Assembly (NCBI GenBank): GCA_027625915.1
Contig: JANTQA010000070.1
Coordinates: 4,283,001 to 4,347,000 of the forward strand
DNA length: 64,000 bases
Direction: 5' to 3'
Origin: Anaeramoeba flamelloides
Taxonomy: Eukaryota > Metamonada > Anaeramoebidae
Shown: positions 61,914 to 64,000 of the stretch, piece after piece
How positions within the stretch are numbered: the stretch's first letter is position 1
Layout of the letters: each line of letters begins with the position of its first letter
The notes under the pieces: generated by a model
The model's input: the letters and a program-made list of their open reading frames with translations, nothing else
Databases searched by the model: none
Told to the model about the DNA's origin: nothing
Made by a program: the position numbers and the translations under genes

Positions 61914-62301
61914 TTCCTTTCAAAACCGATTTGTTAGAATTAACATAAATTGGGTTGAGGTTTTATGGGGAAGATTTATTTGTGATTTTACATTTAACAA
62001 TCAAATCAAAATACAATTTTACCAAGACGAAGTGAGAATTTTGGTCTCAAAAAAAAAAATTTAACAAATTGAAAAAAGGATCTTTCTTTTTGAGAAATTT
62101 GGTTTTTGATCAAATTCTAGAATACCCACATAGTTTACCAAGTTTTTATCAGGCTCTAAACAAAGCAAAAGAATAACATAGAATGATTCCTTAAAAATTT
62201 CTTATATTCTCTATTGTGTACTTTTAGGTGATGATGAAAAAATCTCTCGGCTTATCACCCAAATCAGAAATAAAGCATATAAAATTCTCAACAAGGTCTG
62301 A
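61914..62301 (+). CDS. Polo-like kinase C-terminus (polo box 2), 5' partial
   Basis: The polo-box domain targets polo-like kinases to phosphorylated partners at centrosomes and kinetochores. Exon 61914-62141 reads WVEVLWGRFICDFTF and NNQIKIQFYQDEVRILVS. These line up with the polo box 2 pattern (GSVQINFFQDHTKLILC in animal PLK1). After an A run at 62049-62059 the frame moves by one, and the next segment reads FFLRNLVFDQILEYPHSLP. An 86-bp intron (62142-62227) then joins, in matching phase, to SDDEKISRLITQIRNKAYKILNKV and a TGA. This matches the closing helix of the domain (ASRLRYARTMVDKLL). Spacing between landmarks agrees with PLK1 within about two residues up to LEEY. The one-base shift lies in a homopolymer, so it may be a consensus error or a real lesion. 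The kinase domain and polo box 1 were not found upstream; TTAA elements at 60010-61865 lie next to the acceptor. Confidence 0.5.
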
Positions 62302-63715
62302 GGGGTTACCACTATCACCTAAGGAAATTTTCACACATAACCGTTTTTTTCCCACTTCTTCTTTTTCTTTTTTCGATACCAGTAGAGTCAGCCAATAAAT
62401 TTTAGATAAAAAGAATATTTTTTCCTTTTTAAATCTCACTAAATAAAGATTTAGGAAAATTGCTAACCCAAAAGAAAACCTTTTAAAGGTGTATATGTCA
62501 TTGAATTTCAAAAAAACACCTGTCTGAAAATAATTAATAAAAAGTTTACTTTCAAAAAAAAATTTTTTTTGACGATTTTTTATTTTTCTTGATTTGATTT
62601 TAATCAATATGTTTGATGAATGACGATTTTTTTAATTTTCCAAGATTTGATCCTCATTTTGTGATCTACCAACAAGAGTAAGAAAATTTTATTAAAAAAT
62701 GGACAAATATTAGCATTAGACTTTTAAATGTGAAATATTTACACAACTTTCTTGTTTTTCAATTCATCCGAAACTTACTTTAGATTATTATTTCCCCCAA
62801 ATTTAAGAAATAAATACGGAGTCAAACATTAAACAAAGACTCCAAATTTTAGAAACTATTTCTTTGTAAGAACTCGATTTTCAAAATAAGAACTCTTGAA
62901 ATCAAATGATAATTTTGTCCCTATTTATTATAAATCAAAAACTAGATGCTTCAGTTCAGTTTTTCAAAATATTCTTTAAACCAACCAGTTTCGCCGTTGA
63001 AAATCTTATCTAATCATGTTTTTCAACTCATTACAAAAAAACTTTATTTTTAAGATTTTACGTCATATTTTTGTTTTTTAAAAAGTGAGTTGTTTCCAGA
63101 TCTTAAAATATTTGTTAGAAAACATCCCAATAACTTTTGGGTACTGGAAATATCGAGTCAAAGTTTTGGTTTCAAATTATTCAGTTTTAAAAAATCGCAA
63201 AATGTGAAAAACTAAAAATAGTTGCAAATTAAAAAATCAAAGACTTTTACAACCCCGTCCTGTTTAAACCAAATTCATTAAAACGTGACTTTTTTTATAC
63301 TCATATTAAAAAAATAATTTTTTGTAAAATGGAAAGCTAATATCTTTTTGAAGGAAACGAATTAAATTTAAAATTATCTCCTTTGTCAAAGTTTCGTTTT
63401 TACTGTTAATTGCAAAATAAAAAGATCAAAATTTTCATTTGGCTTCCCAAGAAAATAATCACCTCCTAGAACATAAAATAAATCACCAAAGTCCCCAATT
63501 CTCAGGAAGGAAAATTAATGATTTAAGCTGATTTTAAGAAATAAAAGTTCGAAATTTTGCTCGGATTATTAAAATCTTTATTGGAAAGCTGAATGAAAAT
63601 TTTGTTCCATTTCTTTTAATACAAATAGTATTCAGAAAATTAATTGTTTAAAAAACTTTTTCAATTACGAAAAATCAATTTTTTTTTTTGGTTTTTTTAA
63701 AAAATTCTTTTTCCG
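62302..63715. other. Intergenic, no gene recognised
   Basis: The 127-codon minus-strand frame at 62224-62607 overlaps the polo-box exon antisense and is A/T-driven. A repeat R8 copy lies at about 63460-63640. Confidence 0.5.
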
Positions 63716-64000
63716 ATGGAAAAAACAAAGCAACAAACTAACAACACTACCAAGACTTTAAAAATCTTAAAAGAAGATATCCAAGTTGAAGAGAACACTA
63801 AACGTCCGTGCCATATGCAAAACCAAAAGCAAGAGCAAGGACAAGAACACGTGCAAGAAAAAGAGCAAGAAAAAGAGCAAGCAAAAGAGAAAGAGCATTT
63901 ACAAGAACAGGAGCAAAGACAAGATCAATTCCCAACGAATTGTATCTTGTGTTGCTGTCCAATTGAAATTTATTCGATTATCGATTGTGATCACATTGAA
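63716..64000 (+). CDS. RING-finger protein, ZNF598/Hel2-like, N-terminus (3' partial)
   Basis: The open frame from the ATG at 63716 runs to the window edge (95 codons). About 70 residues of Gln/Glu/Lys-rich low complexity are followed by NCILCCCPIEIYSIIDCDH, which fits the first cysteines and the CxH of a RING. The double-Cys start (CxLCC) and the short spacing resemble ZNF598/Hel2, the E3 ligase that ubiquitinates stalled, collided ribosomes; RACK1, elsewhere in this window, acts in the same response. The low-complexity leader before the RING is unusual. Only half the RING is visible, so the subfamily is tentative. Confidence 0.65.
   Translation, partial: MEKTKQQTNNTTKTLKILKEDIQVEENTKRPCHMQNQKQEQGQEHVQEKEQEKEQAKEKEHLQEQEQRQDQFPTNCILCCCPIEIYSIIDCDHIE

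Noticed and set aside
62224-62607. 127-codon minus-strand open frame
   Set aside because: It lies antisense to the polo-box exon at one end and in A/T sequence for the rest; no recognisable domain.
1-64000. tRNA, rRNA, CRISPR, phage or bacterial operon features
   Set aside because: No T-loop consensus, rRNA blocks or regularly spaced direct repeats were seen, and the gene set is eukaryotic with spliceosomal introns.

Overview
The window is nuclear DNA of an AT-rich protist. Long A and T runs fill the non-coding sequence, and the host genes are ordinary eukaryotic housekeeping genes with GT-AG introns, most of them 80-750 bp, and the standard stop codons (TAA, one TGA). The AT bias, the Lys/Glu-rich low-complexity segments and the dense short inverted-repeat elements would suit an amoeboid protist (Anaeramoeba, Dictyostelid or Heterolobosea style). 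I cannot name the organism from sequence alone.

Layout. 1-4079: C-terminal exons of an Atg1/ULK-like Ser/Thr kinase. 6817-8592 (+): RACK1. 11075-12232 (-): Ran GTPase. 17106-21455 (-) and 28117-33225 (+): two head-to-head copies of the chaperonin subunit CCT-eta. Their exons and first intron are essentially identical, while the cores of intron 2 and the flanks are unrelated. The minus copy carries two single-base homopolymer frameshifts. 38043-39157 (+): proteasome subunit alpha-6. 43326-43830 (+): a small PX-domain (SNX3-type) protein. 48021-54589 (+): AP-2 sigma, with a start-codon-only first exon and a 5.9-kb third intron filled with nested mobile elements. 61914-62301 (+): C-terminal exons of a polo-like kinase (polo box 2), moderately supported. 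63716-64000 (+): start of a RING protein of ZNF598/Hel2 type, running off the window.

The genes do not form an operon or a pathway cluster. They serve translation (RACK1, ZNF598), nuclear transport (Ran), protein folding and turnover (CCT7, PSMA6), and membrane traffic (PX protein, AP-2 sigma).

Much of the rest is mobile DNA, mainly non-autonomous. There are several families of TTAA-flanked inverted-repeat elements, often placed end to end and sharing one TTAA. A palindromic Tc1/mariner-type MITE occurs six times. There are nested TA-flanked elements, larger repeats with clusters of ATCGCGAT-like motifs, and one 5'-truncated LINE with a poly-A tail. No tRNA, rRNA, CRISPR array or complete transposase gene was recognised. 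The most striking points are the CCT7 twin, which looks like gene conversion confined to exons and near-exon sequence, and the TE-filled AP-2 sigma intron.
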